A stretch of 64,000 bases of DNA from the NCBI RefSeq assembly GCF_003312875.1, contig NZ_CP015163.1, positions 8,370,001-8,434,000 of the forward strand. Direction: 5' to 3'. The position numbers were made by a program, and so were the translations under genes. The notes below the pieces were generated by a model. That model was not told the origin of the DNA and ran no database searches. It saw only the letters and a list, made by a program, of their open reading frames with translations. Shown here piece after piece: positions 1 to 40,338 of the stretch (position 1 is the stretch's first letter; every line of letters begins with the position of its first letter). The stretch is from Amycolatopsis albispora. GTDB taxonomy: Bacteria > Actinomycetota > Actinomycetes > Mycobacteriales > Pseudonocardiaceae.

Positions 1-3000
1 ACCGAGCGCACCGAATGGCCGGAGACCGGCCGCCCGCGCCGGGCCGGGGTGTCGTCGTTCGGGGTGAGCGGCACGAACGCGCACCTCATCCTGGAACAGG
101 CGCCGGCGGTGGAGCCGGTGATCGAGCAGGCCGACGTCGAGCCGTCGGTGGTGCCGTGGCTGGTGTCCGGCCGCTCGGCCGCCGCGCTCGACGCCCAGCT
201 CGACCGGCTGCGCGCGGTGGACGGCGACCCGCTGGACATCGGCTACTCGACGGTGGTCTCGCGGTCCGACTTCGAGCACCGCGCGGTGCTGGTGGACGGC
301 TCCACGGAGATCGCGCGCGGGATCGCGGGCGAGCGGTCGCTGGCGGTGCTGTTCTCCGGCCAGGGCGCGCAGCGGCTGGGCATGGGCCGGGAGCTGTACC
401 TGCGGTTCCCGGTGTTCGCCGCCGCGCTGGACGAGGTGCTGGCCCACCTGGACGTCCGCGAGGTGATGTGGGGCAGCGATGAGGCCGCGCTGAACGAGAC
501 CGGCGCCACGCAGCCCGCGCTCTTCGCCATCGAGGTGGCGCTGTACCGGCTGATCGAGTCGTGGGGCATCAGGCCGGACTTCCTGGCCGGGCACTCCATC
601 GGCGAGATCGCCGCGGCGCACGTCGCCGGGGTGCTCGACCTCGAGAACGCGTGCAAGCTCGTCGAGGCCCGCGCGAGCCTGATGCAGGCACTGCCGGCGG
701 ACGGCGCCATGATCGCGATCCAGGCCACCGAGGAGGAAGTCACCCCGCTGCTCACCGAGGACGTGTCGATCGCCGCGATCAACGGCCCCGGCTCACTGGT
801 GATCTCCGGAAACGCCCAGGTCGCGACGGAGATCGCGGCGAGTTTCGCCGAGCGCGGGCGGAAGTCTAGGCGTTTGCCGGTCAGCCATGCGTTCCACTCA
901 CCGTTGATGAACTCGATGCTCGCCGACTTCAGGACCGTGGTGACGGGCCTGTCCTTCGGCGAGCCCGCGATACCCGTGGTGTCCGGTTTGAGCGGCGAGA
1001 TCGCCACGCCGGGGCAGCTGGCCGATCCCGAGTACTGGGTGCGGCACGTCCGCGAGACCGTCCGGTTCGCCGACGGCGTGCGCACGCTGACGGGCGAGCG
1101 GGTCGACACCTTCCTCGAGCTGGGGCCCGACGGTGTGCTGTCGGCGATGGCGGCCGAGACCGCGCCCGAGTCGGTGGCCGTGCCCGTGGTGCGCAAGGAC
1201 CGCGGTGAGGAGCTGGCCGCGATCGGCGCACTGGCGAAACTGCACGTCAGCGGCGTGGAACTGGACTGGCGGGCGATCTTCGCCGGAACCGGGGCCCAGC
1301 GCGTGGACCTGCCGACTTACCCCTTCCAGCACGAGCGTTACTGGCCCGAGCCGGTGGAGGCCGAGGCCGAGGCCCGGGACGTGGTGGACGCCGAGTTCTG
1401 GGCGGCCGTCGAGCGCGAGGACCTGGAAAGCCTGGCCACCGAGCTGGGCGTGGACGCCGAGCCGCTGGACGCGGTGCTGCCCGCGTTGTCCTCGTGGCGC
1501 AGCCGCCGCCGTGTCCAGTCCACTGTGGACTCGTGGCGGTACCGGGAGACCTGGCGCGCGTTGCCGGGCACGGCCCCCGGTGAGCTTTCGGGCACCTGGC
1601 TGGTGGTGGTGCCCGCCGGGTACGACGACGAGTGGGTGGACCTCGGCACCGACACGCACCGCGTCGAGGTCGCCGGGACCGCACGCGAGGAGATCGCCGC
1701 GTGCCTGCCCGAGGGCGACTTCGCGGGCGTGCTCTCCCTGCTCGCGCTCGACACCGACCTCGGCGGCGTCACCGCGACGACCGCACTGGTGCAGGCGCTG
1801 GGCGACGCCGGGATCCTGGCGCCCGTCTGGGCCGTCACGCGTGGTGCGGTCGCGGTGCGCGAGGACGAGCCGGTCACCGCGCCGTGGCAGGCCGGGGTCT
1901 GGGGCCTCGGCCGGGTCGCCGCGCTCGAATCACCCCGCCAGTGGGGTGGGCTGGTCGATCTGCCCGAGGTCATCGACGACCGGGTCGCGCGGCGCCTCAC
2001 CGACGTGCTGTCCGGCCGGGCCGGGGAGGACCAGGTCGCGGTGCGCGCCGGCGGGCTGTACGGCCGCCGTGTGGTCGCGGCACCGGCGCCCGCCGACCTC
2101 GGTGCCTGGGAACCGACCGGCACCGTGCTGATCACCGGCGGCACCGGGGCGCTCGGCGCGCAGGTGGCGCGGGACCTGGCCCGGCGGGGTGCGGACCGGC
2201 TGGTGCTGCTCAGCCGCCGCGGTCCGGACGCGCCGGGTGCGGTGGAGCTGTGGGACGAGCTGACCGGGCTCGGCGCCGACGTCACCATCACCGCGTGCGA
2301 CGTCGCCGACCGCGACAGCGTGGCGCAGGTGCTCGCCGGGATTCCCGCCGAGCAGCCGCTGACCGGCGTGGTGCACACCGCCGGTGTGCTCGACGACGGT
2401 GTGCTCGAAGGGCTCACGCCGGAGCGGTTCACCACGGTCTACCGCGCGAAGGCCGACGCCGCGATGGTGCTCGACGAACTGACCCGGGAGCTGGACCTGA
2501 CGGCGTTTGTGCTGTTCTCGTCGGTCGCCGGAACCGTCGGCAACCCGGGGCAGGGCAACTACGCCGCCGCCAACGCGGTGCTCGACGCACTGGCTCGGCA
2601 GCGCCGGTCGCTCGGCCTCGCCGCGTCGTCCATCGCCTGGGGCGCGTGGGGCGGCGCGGGCATGGCGGTCGATTCGGAATGGGCGCACCGCGAAGGCGCG
2701 CCGGTGATGGATCCGGAACTGGCGGTCGCCGCGCTGCGGCAGGTGGTCGCGGAGGGCGCGGCCACAACCGTGGTCGCCGACCTGCGGGAGCCGCGGATGC
2801 TGGGCTGGCTGCTCGGCATGCGGCCGACCCCGTCGCTGGCGGACCTGCCGGGTGCGCGCCGACTGCTCGACGAGGCCGAGGCCGCTCGCCGGGCCACCGA
2901 GTCCGTCGCGAACGACCTGCACCGGCAACTGCTGGCGCTGCCCGAAGCCGAGCAGGTGGACGCCGTGCTCGACGTGGTCCGCACGCGGGTCGCTTCGGTG

Positions 3001-3189
3001 CTGGCGTACGCGAACGCGAGTGCGGTGGGCGTGGACAACGCCTTCCGCGACCTCGGCTTCGACTCGCTGACCGCCGTCGAGCTGCGCAACCAGCTGAACG
3101 AGGCGACCGGCCTGGCGCTGCCCGCCAGCCTGGTCTTCGACTACCCGACACCGGCCGTGCTGGCGGCGCACCTGGCCGACGAGCTGGTC
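1..3189 (+). other. PKS module (partial): [KS]-AT(malonyl)-KR(B)-ACP
   Basis: Only the last ~35 residues of the KS are present. The AT has the active site GHSIG (589-603) and HAFH (886-897), the motif of malonyl-CoA selective ATs. The KR has an intact Rossmann GGTGALG near 2130, LDD near 2390 (B-type, D-configured hydroxyl) and SS...GNY catalytic residues near 2515-2570. The ACP phosphopantetheine serine is in GFDSL, codon 3064-3066. Expected outcome: an unbranched C2 unit with a beta-hydroxyl. Confidence 0.9.
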
Positions 3190-6100
3190 GGGCGCAATGA
3201 AAGCCACATTCATAGCGGAATCCGCAATGAAAGCCACCTTCATAGCACCGACGAGCCGATCGCGATCGTGGGCATGTCCTGCTGGTTCCCCGGGGACGTG
3301 CGGTCGCCGGAGGAGCTGTGGGAGCTGCTGCTCAACGGCCGCGACGGGGTCGTCGGCTTCCCGACCGACCGCGGCTGGGACCTCGACGAGGTGTTCGGCG
3401 GCGACAACCCCAGCATCACCCGTCACGGCGGCTTCCTGCCCAACCCCGGCGAATTCGACCCGGCCTTCTTCGGCATCTCCCCGCGTGAGGCCATGGCCAT
3501 GGACCCGCAGCAGCGGTTGCTGCTCGAAGGTTCGTGGGAGGCGCTGGAACGCGCCGGGCTCGACCCGGCGTCGCTGCGGGGCAGCCAGACCGGCGTTTTT
3601 GTCGGCACCAACGGCCAGGACTACGCGACGCTGATCGCCAACACCGGCCAGGAAACCGGTGGCCATGGCGCCACCGGCCTCGCCGCCAGCGTCATCTCCG
3701 GCCGCCTGTCCTACACCTTCGGCTTCGAGGGCCCGGCGGTCACCGTGGACACCGCGTGCTCGGCTTCGCTGGTGGCGCTGCACCTGGCGGTCCAGTCGCT
3801 GCGGCAGGGCGAATGCGACCTGGCGCTGGCCGGTGGCGCGACGGTGATGTCCACGCCGCTGGTGTTCTCCGAGCTGTCCAAGCAGGGCGCGCTCGCCGCC
3901 GACGGCCGCTGCAAGGCCTTCTCCGACGACGCCGACGGCACCGGCTGGTCCGAGGGTGTCGGCCTGATCGTGGTCGAGCGGCTGTCCGACGCGAAGCGCA
4001 AGGGGCACAACGTCCTGGCCGTGGTGCGGGGCAGCGCGGTGAACCAGGATGGTGCTTCGAACGGGTTGACCGCGCCGAATGGTCCTTCGCAGCAGCGGGT
4101 GATCCGGCAGGCGCTGGCTTCGGCTGGACTGTCCACAACGGACGTTGACGCGGTGGAGGCACACGGCACCGGCACCGCGCTAGGCGACCCGATCGAGGCG
4201 CAGGCGCTGCTGGCGACCTACGGCCAGGAGCGTGAGCACCCGCTGTGGCTGGGCTCGGTGAAATCGAACCTCGGCCACACCCAGGCCGCGGCCGGGGTCG
4301 CCGGCATCATCAAGATGGTCATGGCGCTGCGGCACGGCGTGCTGCCGAAGACGCTGCACGCCGACCAGCCTTCGTCGCACGTGGACTGGACGTCCGGCGC
4401 GGTGAGCGTGCTGACCGACACCACCCCGTGGCCGGAGGTCGGCCGCGAGCGCCGCGCCGGGGTGTCGTCGTTCGGCATCAGCGGGACGAACGCACACATC
4501 ATTCTCGAGCAGGCACCCGACGAGGAACCGGCCCCGCTGCCGATCAAGGGCACACGCTCGCCGATCGACGGGGTGGTGCCGTGGGTGCTCTCCGGCAAAA
4601 CCGAGGGCGCGGTGGACGCGCAGCTCGACCGGCTCAAGGCGCTCGACGGCGACCCGGTGGACGTCGGTGCGTCGTTGCTGACGACGCGGGCGGTGTTCGA
4701 GGCGCGGGCGGTGCTGCTGGACTCGGGTGTGGTGCGCGGCAACGTCGTGGAGGGTGCTGGGGCTCCGGTGTTTGTGTTCCCTGGTCAGGGGGCGCAGTGG
4801 GCTGGGATGGCCCTGGAGTTGCTCGACTCGTCGCCGGTGTTCGCGGAGTGGATGGCTGAGTGTGATCGGGCGGTCGGCGAACTGGTCGACTGGTCGGTGA
4901 TCGAGAAGCTGCGTGAGGGCAGCGACGCGCTGGAGCGCATCGAGGTCCTGCAGCCGTTGTTGTTCGCGGTGATGGTGTCGTTGGCGCAGTTGTGGCGTTC
5001 GGTCGGGGTTGAGCCCGCCGCGGTGGTGGGTTCCTCGCAGGGTGAGATTCCCGCGGCCTACATCGCGGGTGCGTTGAGCCTGGAGGACGCGGCGAAGATC
5101 GTGGTGTTGCGCAGCCAGTTGTTCGCCGACGAACTGGTGGGCAACGGCGCGGTGGCCTCGGTCGCGCTGACCGAAGACCAGCTCCGCGAACGCCTGTCGG
5201 AAGGGCTCGCGATCGCCGGGATCAACGGCCCCAAGGCACTCACCGTGGCCGGGCCGCTGGACCTGCTCGACGAGTTCGTGACCGCCTGTGTGGCGGAGGA
5301 CATCCGGGCGCGGGTGGTTCCGTCCACTGTGGCTTCGCATTGCGCTCAGGTGGATCCGCTGCGGGACGCGATTCTCGACATGTTCGCCGAGATCAAGCCG
5401 CTGGAAGCGAAGATCCCGTTCTATTCGACGGTGACCGGTGGCCTGGTGGACAGCGCGGAACTGGGGCCGGAGTACTGGTTCCACAACGCCCGTCAGCCGG
5501 TCAACTTCGCGGGTGCGGTCAAGACCATGCTCGGCGACGGCTTCCGCGCCTTCGTGGAGACCAGCGCGCACCCGGTGCTCACCATGGCCGTGCAGGCCAC
5601 CGCCGAGGACCTGGAGATCCCGGCCGTCGCGGTCGGCTCGCTGCGCCGCGACGAGGGCGGTCCCGCTCGGTTCATGACCTCGCTGGCCGAGGCCTACGTG
5701 GCGGGCGTCCCAGTGGACTGGACCGTGTTCTTCGCTGGGACCGGGGCACGCCGGGTGGACCTGCCGACCTACGCCTTCCAGCGCCAGCGGTTCTGGCCGG
5801 AACCGGCGGAGCGGAAGGCAGCCGCCATCGCCGACCCGGTGGACGCCGCGTTCTGGGACCTGGTCGAGGAAGGCGACTTCGCCGAAGCGCTCGCGCTCGA
5901 CAGCGACACCGCCGCACGGGTGGTGCCCGCACTGGCCGGGTGGCGCAGCCGCCAGCGCACGCAGTCCACTGTGGACTCCTGGCGTTACCGCGAGTCGTGG
6001 ACCCCGGTCAGCGCGGACACGGCGCTCACCGGCACCTGGCTCGCGCTGGTGCCGACCGGGTACACCGAGGACCCGTGGGTGACCGCGGCGCTGGCGGTGC

Positions 6101-7917
6101 TCGGTGACGACGCGATCCTGGTCGAGGTGGGTGACACCCACCGCACCAAGCTGGCCAAGGAACTCGCCGAGGTCGCGCACAACGAGTTCACCGGTGTGCT
6201 GTCGCTGGCGGGCATCGCGGAGGCACCGGCGGTCGGCAACGTGCCGGTCGGCCTGGCGATGACGCTGCTGATCACGCAGGCGCTCGGCGACACCGGCATC
6301 GAGGCGCCGCTTTGGTGCGTGACCAGGGGAGCGGTCTCGGTCGGGCAGTCCGACCCGGTGCGCAACCCCGAACAGGCCGCGCTCTGGGGCATGGGCCGCG
6401 TCGCCGCGCTCGAACTGCCACGCCGCTGGGGTGGGCTGGTCGACCTGCCGGAGACGTTCGACGAGCACACCGCGGACCGGCTGGCCGCCGTGCTCGCCGG
6501 GACCGGGGAAGACCAGGTCGCGGTGCGGTCGGCCGGGGTGTTCGGCAGGCGGCTGGTGCACGCGGCGCCGGTCACCGAACGGCCTGCCGAACAGTGGCGT
6601 GCCCGCGGCACCGTGCTGATCACCGGCGGCACCGGCGGGCTCGGCGGGTATGTCGCTCGCTGGGCGGTCGCCAGCGGTGCCGAGCACCTGGTGCTCACCA
6701 GCCGCCGTGGCCTGGACGCGCCGGGTGCACTGGAACTGCGCGAGGAACTCGAAGCCTCGGGTGCGCGGGTCACCATCGCGGCCTGCGATGTGTCCGATCG
6801 CGACAGTGTGGCTGCCCTGATCGCCGATATCCCGGACCTGACCGCGGTGGTGCACGCGGCCGGGGTCGGCGTCGGTGACGCCGCGGTCGAAGCGCTCACC
6901 ATGGACCAGCTCGATGCGTTGCTGCAGGCCAAGATGACCGCCGCGTGGCACCTGCACGAACTGACCGAGGACCTGGACCTCGACGCGTTCGTGCTGTTCT
7001 CCTCCGGTGCCGCCAACTGGGGCAGCGGCGGGCAGCCGGGTTACGCGGCGGGCAACGCCTTCCTGGACGCGCTCGCCCAGTACCGGCGCGGCCGCGGCCA
7101 GGTGGCGACCGCGCTGGCCTGGGGTGCCTGGGCCGAAGCGGGCATGGTGCACGACAACCCGTCGATGTGGGAGCACCTGACCCGCCGCGGCCTGCTCACC
7201 ATGGCGCCGGAGCTGGCGATCACCGCGATGCGCCAGGCACTCGAAGACGACCAGACCGCGCTGACCGTGACCAACACGGACTGGGCCCGGTTCGCGCCGA
7301 GCTTCACCGCGAACCGGCCGAGCCCGCTGCTCTCGGAACTGCCCGAGGTGATCGAGGCGCTGGCCGAGCCCGAAGCGGACGGCCAGGCGGACGCGGGCGA
7401 GTCGGCGTTCAAGCAGCGCCTGACCGCGATGCCGGACGCCGAACGCGGCCGGGCCCTGCTCGAACTGGTGCGCAACGAGGCCGCGGCCACGCTCGGCTAC
7501 GACAACGCCGACGCGCTGCCCGCGAACCGCGCCTTCCGCGAGGTCGGCTTCGACTCGGTGACCGGGGTGGAGCTGCGCAACCGGCTCAAGGCGGCCACCG
7601 GGCTGTCGCTGGCCGCGGCGCTGGTATTCGACCACCCGACCCCGGCGGCGATCGCGAAGTTCCTCAAGGCCGAGCTGTTCGGCGAGGACACCGCGGCCGC
7701 CGACGACCCGGACGCCCGGATCCGCGAAACGCTGGCCTCGATCCCAGTCAGCAGGCTGCGCAAGGCCGGGCTGCTCGACATGGTCCTGCAACTGGCGGGC
7801 GAGGAAGGCGAACCGGAGGCGGCCGCGCCCGCCGACGGCGACACCGCCGTCTCGCTCGACGACATGGACGCCGAAAGCCTGCTGAGGCTGGCGACCGATG
7901 GCACACCCCCGAACTAA
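1..7917 (+). CDS. Modular type I polyketide synthase, bimodular, 5'-truncated by window edge
   Basis: The reading frame is open from base 1 and begins inside a ketosynthase ([13 protein letters not shown]), so the true start lies upstream; 2,638 codons are in the window. Domain order is KS(end)-AT-KR-ACP, then KS-AT-KR-ACP, then a C-terminal docking region. There is no DH or ER in either module, so both should leave a hydroxyl. The tail after the last ACP (about 7690-7914) has the acidic, helical character of a C-terminal docking domain. It stops 17 bp before the next PKS gene, which opens with a coiled-coil N-terminal docking segment, so this protein should hand its chain directly to that one. 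Type I PKS assignment is certain. The product is unknown. Confidence 0.97.
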   Translation, partial: TERTEWPETGRPRRAGVSSFGVSGTNAHLILEQAPAVEPVIEQADVEPSVVPWLVSGRSAAALDAQLDRLRAVDGDPLDIGYSTVVSRSDFEHRAVLVDGSTEIARGIAGERSLAVLFSGQGAQRLGMGRELYLRFPVFAAALDEVLAHLDVREVMWGSDEAALNETGATQPALFAIEVALYRLIESWGIRPDFLAGHSIGEIAAAHVAGVLDLENACKLVEARASLMQALPADGAMIAIQATEEEVTPLLTEDVSIAAINGPGSLVISGNAQVATEIAASFAERGRKSRRLPVSHAFHSPLMNSMLADFRTVVTGLSFGEPAIPVVSGLSGEIATPGQLADPEYWVRHVRETVRFADGVRTLTGERVDTFLELGPDGVLSAMAAETAPESVAVPVVRKDRGEELAAIGALAKLHVSGVELDWRAIFAGTGAQRVDLPTYPFQHERYWPEPVEAEAEARDVVDAEFWAAVEREDLESLATELGVDAEPLDAVLPALSSWRSRRRVQSTVDSWRYRETWRALPGTAPGELSGTWLVVVPAGYDDEWVDLGTDTHRVEVAGTAREEIAACLPEGDFAGVLSLLALDTDLGGVTATTALVQALGDAGILAPVWAVTRGAVAVREDEPVTAPWQAGVWGLGRVAALESPRQWGGLVDLPEVIDDRVARRLTDVLSGRAGEDQVAVRAGGLYGRRVVAAPAPADLGAWEPTGTVLITGGTGALGAQVARDLARRGADRLVLLSRRGPDAPGAVELWDELTGLGADVTITACDVADRDSVAQVLAGIPAEQPLTGVVHTAGVLDDGVLEGLTPERFTTVYRAKADAAMVLDELTRELDLTAFVLFSSVAGTVGNPGQGNYAAANAVLDALARQRRSLGLAASSIAWGAWGGAGMAVDSEWAHREGAPVMDPELAVAALRQVVAEGAATTVVADLREPRMLGWLLGMRPTPSLADLPGARRLLDEAEAARRATESVANDLHRQLLALPEAEQVDAVLDVVRTRVASVLAYANASAVGVDNAFRDLGFDSLTAVELRNQLNEATGLALPASLVFDYPTPAVLAAHLADELVGRNESHIHSGIRNESHLHSTDEPIAIVGMSCWFPGDVRSPEELWELLLNGRDGVVGFPTDRGWDLDEVFGGDNPSITRHGGFLPNPGEFDPAFFGISPREAMAMDPQQRLLLEGSWEALERAGLDPASLRGSQTGVFVGTNGQDYATLIANTGQETGGHGATGLAASVISGRLSYTFGFEGPAVTVDTACSASLVALHLAVQSLRQGECDLALAGGATVMSTPLVFSELSKQGALAADGRCKAFSDDADGTGWSEGVGLIVVERLSDAKRKGHNVLAVVRGSAVNQDGASNGLTAPNGPSQQRVIRQALASAGLSTTDVDAVEAHGTGTALGDPIEAQALLATYGQEREHPLWLGSVKSNLGHTQAAAGVAGIIKMVMALRHGVLPKTLHADQPSSHVDWTSGAVSVLTDTTPWPEVGRERRAGVSSFGISGTNAHIILEQAPDEEPAPLPIKGTRSPIDGVVPWVLSGKTEGAVDAQLDRLKALDGDPVDVGASLLTTRAVFEARAVLLDSGVVRGNVVEGAGAPVFVFPGQGAQWAGMALELLDSSPVFAEWMAECDRAVGELVDWSVIEKLREGSDALERIEVLQPLLFAVMVSLAQLWRSVGVEPAAVVGSSQGEIPAAYIAGALSLEDAAKIVVLRSQLFADELVGNGAVASVALTEDQLRERLSEGLAIAGINGPKALTVAGPLDLLDEFVTACVAEDIRARVVPSTVASHCAQVDPLRDAILDMFAEIKPLEAKIPFYSTVTGGLVDSAELGPEYWFHNARQPVNFAGAVKTMLGDGFRAFVETSAHPVLTMAVQATAEDLEIPAVAVGSLRRDEGGPARFMTSLAEAYVAGVPVDWTVFFAGTGARRVDLPTYAFQRQRFWPEPAERKAAAIADPVDAAFWDLVEEGDFAEALALDSDTAARVVPALAGWRSRQRTQSTVDSWRYRESWTPVSADTALTGTWLALVPTGYTEDPWVTAALAVLGDDAILVEVGDTHRTKLAKELAEVAHNEFTGVLSLAGIAEAPAVGNVPVGLAMTLLITQALGDTGIEAPLWCVTRGAVSVGQSDPVRNPEQAALWGMGRVAALELPRRWGGLVDLPETFDEHTADRLAAVLAGTGEDQVAVRSAGVFGRRLVHAAPVTERPAEQWRARGTVLITGGTGGLGGYVARWAVASGAEHLVLTSRRGLDAPGALELREELEASGARVTIAACDVSDRDSVAALIADIPDLTAVVHAAGVGVGDAAVEALTMDQLDALLQAKMTAAWHLHELTEDLDLDAFVLFSSGAANWGSGGQPGYAAGNAFLDALAQYRRGRGQVATALAWGAWAEAGMVHDNPSMWEHLTRRGLLTMAPELAITAMRQALEDDQTALTVTNTDWARFAPSFTANRPSPLLSELPEVIEALAEPEADGQADAGESAFKQRLTAMPDAERGRALLELVRNEAAATLGYDNADALPANRAFREVGFDSVTGVELRNRLKAATGLSLAAALVFDHPTPAAIAKFLKAELFGEDTAAADDPDARIRETLASIPVSRLRKAGLLDMVLQLAGEEGEPEAAAPADGDTAVSLDDMDAESLLRLATDGTPPN
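3193..3246 (+). repeat. In-frame tandem repeat in ACP-KS linker (copy pair 1)
   Basis: Two 24-bp units start at 3193 and 3223 (period 30 bp) and differ at one base. Each contains AATGAAAGCCAC and ends TTCATAGC. Because the period is a multiple of three, the units are translated in frame as RNESHIHS and RNESHLHS between the ACP and the next KS. The core GAAAGCCACATTC of the first unit is identical to that of the intergenic palindromes near 37.57, 46.58 and 53.26 kb. Confidence 0.9.
3247..7690 (+). other. PKS module: KS-AT(methylmalonyl)-KR(A1)-ACP
   Basis: KS cysteine is in DTACSAS (codon 3757-3759), with EAHGTGT and KSNLGH histidine motifs. The AT differs from every other AT here: its nucleophile motif is GSSQG (5029-5043), with Ser where His usually precedes the catalytic Ser, and its specificity motif is VASH (5329-5340), a known variant of the methylmalonyl YASH motif. 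The KR lacks LDD but has the diagnostic Trp (7018-7020), with Gln rather than His five residues later, so A1-type (L-hydroxyl, unepimerised methyl). ACP Ser codon 7555-7557. Confidence 0.85.
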
Positions 7918-7934
7918 ACGATAAGGACGGGTTG

Positions 7935-37529
<29,595 letters not shown>

Positions 37530-37544
37530 TCGGGGCGCCCCGAT

Positions 37545-37597
37545 GTCACGAATGTGGCTTTCGAGACGCCAGACGTCTCGAAAGCCACATTCGTGAC
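37545..37597. terminator. 53-bp perfect palindrome between converging PKS and rifJ genes
   Basis: 24-bp perfect arms (37545-37568 and 37574-37597) around a 5-nt loop CCAGA; the arms start GTCACGAATG and contain the core GAAAGCCACATTC. It sits 16 bp after the PKS stop and 13 bp before the rifJ stop, which face each other, so a bidirectional terminator is the simplest role. There is no U-tract. Two near copies occur elsewhere in the window, so it is also a dispersed repeat. Confidence 0.75.
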
Positions 37598-37610
37598 ACT
37601 GCCGAGGAGG

Positions 37611-38045
37611 TCAGGCGGGGATCTGGTGCAGCAGGGCCTGGGCGGCGAGGCGGTAGCCGTCGGCGCCCAGGCCGACAATGACGCCGGTGGCCAGCGGGGC
37701 CAGCACGGACTCGTGCCGGAACTGCTCGCGGGCCCACACATTGGACAGGTGCACCTCGATCCACGGCCGCGGGTAGTTCGCCAGCGCGTCCCGCAGGGAC
37801 CAGCCCGCGATCATCAGCGCGCCCGGGTTGATGATCGCGCCCACGGTGTCGTAGCTGTCCTGCAGCGTCCGGATCAGCTCGCCCTCGCAGTCGTGCTGCA
37901 CCGAGGTCACCCGCCAGCCGCGCCCGGCCACCTCGGCGGCGACCAGCGCCTCGATGTCGGCGAGCGTGCTGGTGCCGTAGACCTCGACCTCACGTTTTCC
38001 GAGAATGCCCAGATTTGGGCCGTTCATCAGCAGCAGTTCGTCCAT
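37611..38045 (-). CDS. rifJ: Amino-dehydroquinate dehydratase (type II dehydroquinase family), AHBA pathway
   Basis: 144 residues, the usual size of type II 3-dehydroquinases. The N-terminus LLMNGPNLGILGKRE followed by VYG carries the Arg/Tyr active-site loop; NPGAL and the HLSNVWAREQFRHES stretch are the other hallmarks. In AHBA clusters this enzyme converts 5-deoxy-5-amino-3-dehydroquinate to aminodehydroshikimate, the substrate of AHBA synthase. It is divergent from rifN across about 58 bp and faces the PKS. A primary-metabolism shikimate role cannot be excluded from sequence alone, but the surrounding rifN-K-L-M-G genes make the amino pathway far more likely. Confidence 0.88.
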   Translation of the reverse strand: MDELLLMNGPNLGILGKREVEVYGTSTLADIEALVAAEVAGRGWRVTSVQHDCEGELIRTLQDSYDTVGAIINPGALMIAGWSLRDALANYPRPWIEVHLSNVWAREQFRHESVLAPLATGVIVGLGADGYRLAAQALLHQIPA

Positions 38046-38103
38046 ACTCGCAGTCCTAACACCGAACGCGCCCGAAATCGCTCAGTCCGGCGGGGAGGAC
38101 ACC

Positions 38104-38973
38104 ATCAATCACCTCGGCATCGACATCGGTGGGACCAAGGTCGCCTTCCGTTCCGGCGAGAGAAGTGGCGAATTGCGCTGGGCGCCATTTCGCGACATCC
38201 GCGACGACCTGGCGCAACTCGCGGCCGCCGTCGCGGAATTCGGGGAGCCCGAAGCGATCGGCGTGGCCGTGCCCGCCACGCTCGACCACACCGGCACGGT
38301 GCTCACCTGGCCCAACCGCCCAGGCTGGGCGGGCGCCAACCTGTACACCCTGTTCGACGAGATTTTCCCCAGTGTTCCGGTGGGTTTCGCCGACGACGGC
38401 GACTTGGCCGCGGTCGCCGAGGCCGACGCGGCGGGCTGTGCCGACCTGGTCTACTTCGGTGTGGGCACCGGGATCGGCGGAGGCATCGTCTCGGGCGGGC
38501 GGCCGTGGCCGGGGCTCGCGCGCGGCTCGTGCGAGCTGGGGCATCTCGTGGTCGACCGCAACGGACCGCTGTGCACCTGCGGGCGGTCCGGCTGCGTGCA
38601 GGCGCTCGCGTCCGGCCCCGCCACGTTGCGCCGTGCCGCCGGAATCCTCGGCAGGGAACCGGAATTCGCCGAGTTCACCCAGGCCTACCGGGACGCCGCC
38701 GGCTGGGCACTGGCCGCCGTGCAGGAGACCTGCGCCGCGCTGGCCACCGCCGCGGTCGGCATCGCGGAGCTGGCGCACCCGGACCGCGTGGTCATCGGCG
38801 GCGGGTTCGCCGCCGCGCTGCCCGGTTTCGCCGCCGAGGTGGCCGCGCAGGCGAAAACCCTGGCCAGGGCCGGGAAACCGCCGGTGCCGATCCAGCCTGC
38901 CAATCTGGGCGGGCTTTCCTCGCTGCACGGCGCGCTGCTGCTGGCGGCCAATCAGCACTGGGGAAAACACTAG
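38104..38973 (+). CDS. rifN: ROK-family kanosamine kinase, AHBA pathway
   Basis: About 289 residues. The start LGIDIGGTK is the ROK phosphate-binding motif; C-x-C-G-x-x-G-C (CTCGRSGC) is the ROK zinc site, preceded by ELGHLVVD. RifN homologues phosphorylate kanosamine to kanosamine 6-phosphate, the entry to the aminoshikimate route. Start choice is unusual: the frame is open back to an ATG at 38005, but that would run through the divergent rifJ start. The best ribosome site, GGGGAGGA (38092-38099), lies 5 nt before an ATC codon at 38104, and no ATG, GTG, TTG or CTG occurs in frame nearby. I therefore place the start at a non-canonical ATC. Confidence 0.88.
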   Translation: MNHLGIDIGGTKVAFRSGERSGELRWAPFRDIRDDLAQLAAAVAEFGEPEAIGVAVPATLDHTGTVLTWPNRPGWAGANLYTLFDEIFPSVPVGFADDGDLAAVAEADAAGCADLVYFGVGTGIGGGIVSGGRPWPGLARGSCELGHLVVDRNGPLCTCGRSGCVQALASGPATLRRAAGILGREPEFAEFTQAYRDAAGWALAAVQETCAALATAAVGIAELAHPDRVVIGGGFAAALPGFAAEVAAQAKTLARAGKPPVPIQPANLGGLSSLHGALLLAANQHWGKH

Positions 38974-39040
38974 TAATCGGCCGCACTGGTGAATATCCGG
39001 ACCGAATTGCCGGCCGAACCGGCTAGGGGGGTCGTCGGGG

Positions 39041-39069
39041 TTGGGGGTGCCAAAACCCGCCCCTACGCT
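39041..39069 (+). promoter_or_regulatory. Candidate promoter of the rifK-L-M-G operon
   Basis: In the 153-bp gap after rifN, TTGGGG (39041-39046) and TACGCT (39064-39069) are separated by 17 bp, a fair match to vegetative -35/-10 elements of actinomycetes. The rifK ATG is 58 bp downstream of the -10. This is a pattern match only; no transcription data are available. Confidence 0.35.
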
Positions 39070-39126
39070 CGAAGTCAGCCGCGGAATTCGGTTCCGCGAA
39101 AAGCCGACCCGAACCGGAGCAGCCCG

Positions 39127-40338
39127 ATGAATTCTCGTCCGACTCCCGCCCCCGAATACGCTGTGTCGTCTGCTCGGGGGACGACCCCCGGACCCCCGAA
39201 CTACCCGGGATGGCCACAGCACGACGACGGCGAACGCGACGGCCTCCTGCGCGCGCTCAACCAGGACGGCTGGTGGCGCATGGGCGGTAAGGAGGTCGAC
39301 TCCTTCGAGCAGGAGTTCGCCGACTACCACGGCGCCCCGCACGCGCTCGCGGTCACCAACGGCACGCACGCCCTCGAACTGGCGCTGGAGGTGCTGGGGG
39401 TCGGCCCGGACACCGAGGTGCTGGTGCCCGCGTTCACCTTCATCTCCTCTTCGCAGGCGGTGCAGCGCCTCGGCGGCACCGCGATCCCGGTGGACGTCGA
39501 CCCGTACACCTACTGCATCGACGCCAGCGCCGCCGCCGACCTGATCACCACCCGCACCAAGGCGATCATGCCGGTGCACATGGCCGGCCACATGTCCGAC
39601 ATGGACGGTCTGGCCAAGATCGCGAACGACGCCGGGGTGGCCATCATCCAGGACGCCGCGCACGCGCACGGCGCCCGCTGGCAGGGCCGTCGTGTCGGCG
39701 AGCTGGGCTCGATCGCGGCGTTCAGCTTCCAGAACGGCAAGCTGATGACCGCCGGCGAGGGCGGCGCGGTGACCTTCCCCGACGCCGAGTCCTACGAGCA
39801 GGCCTTCCTCCGGCACAGCTGCGGCCGTCCGCGCACCGACCGCCGCTACCTGCACCAGACCTCCGGCTCGAACTTCCGGATGAACGAGTTCAGCGCCGCC
39901 GTGCTGCGTTCGCAGCTGGCCCGCCTGGACAGCCAGATCGACACCCGCGAAGAGCGCTGGCGCCTGCTCGGCGGGCTGCTCGACGAGATCCCCGGTGTGG
40001 TCGCGCAGTCGCGGGACGAGCGCTGCGACCGCAACCCGCACTACATGGCGATGATCCGCCTGCCGGGCATCACCGAGGAGCAGCGCAACGAACTGGTCGA
40101 CGCGCTGATCGAGCGCGGCGTGCCCGCCTTCGCCGCGTTCCGCGCGATCTACCGCGTCGAGGGCTTCTGGGAGAAGGGCGCGCCCGCGGAGACGGTCGAG
40201 GAAATCGCCGCGCGCTGCCCGGTCACCGAAGAGCTGTACCGCGACTGCGTGTGGCTGCACCACCGGACCCTGCTGGGCACCGAGCAGCAGATGCACGACA
40301 CCGCGGCGATCGTGGCGGAAGTGCTGGCCGCGCGATGA
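39127..40338 (+). CDS. rifK: 3-amino-5-hydroxybenzoic acid (AHBA) synthase
   Basis: 403 residues, PLP-dependent DegT/DnrJ/EryC1 fold. The Schiff-base lysine is K205 in SFQNGKLMTAGEGG; PAFTFISSSQA, PVHMAG and QDAAHAHGARW are characteristic of AHBA synthases. It aromatises aminodehydroshikimate to AHBA, the defining step of ansamycin and mitomycin starter synthesis; with RifL it is also thought to act as the transaminase that makes UDP-kanosamine. The frame is open upstream to a GTG at 38989, but ATG 39127 follows GGAGCAGCCCG. The N-terminal ~25 residues before WPQHDD are Pro-rich and longer than I recall for RifK. Its stop overlaps the rifL start by 4 nt. Confidence 0.95.
   Translation: MNSRPTPAPEYAVSSARGTTPGPPNYPGWPQHDDGERDGLLRALNQDGWWRMGGKEVDSFEQEFADYHGAPHALAVTNGTHALELALEVLGVGPDTEVLVPAFTFISSSQAVQRLGGTAIPVDVDPYTYCIDASAAADLITTRTKAIMPVHMAGHMSDMDGLAKIANDAGVAIIQDAAHAHGARWQGRRVGELGSIAAFSFQNGKLMTAGEGGAVTFPDAESYEQAFLRHSCGRPRTDRRYLHQTSGSNFRMNEFSAAVLRSQLARLDSQIDTREERWRLLGGLLDEIPGVVAQSRDERCDRNPHYMAMIRLPGITEEQRNELVDALIERGVPAFAAFRAIYRVEGFWEKGAPAETVEEIAARCPVTEELYRDCVWLHHRTLLGTEQQMHDTAAIVAEVLAAR

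Noticed and set aside
866..875. TAG within the first module, suspected nonsense mutation
   Set aside because: In the PKS frame it reads TCT AGG, so there is no stop; the frame is open throughout.
6945..7934. Upstream extension of the giant PKS frame to 6945
   Set aside because: It overlaps the preceding PKS gene out of frame with low-complexity sequence; the ATG at 7935 has a ribosome site and begins the docking segment.
37554..39026. Open + strand frame spanning the intergenic palindrome, antisense of rifJ and rifN out of frame
   Set aside because: It starts inside the palindrome, runs antisense through rifJ, and its protein has no family features, whereas rifJ and rifN are clear.
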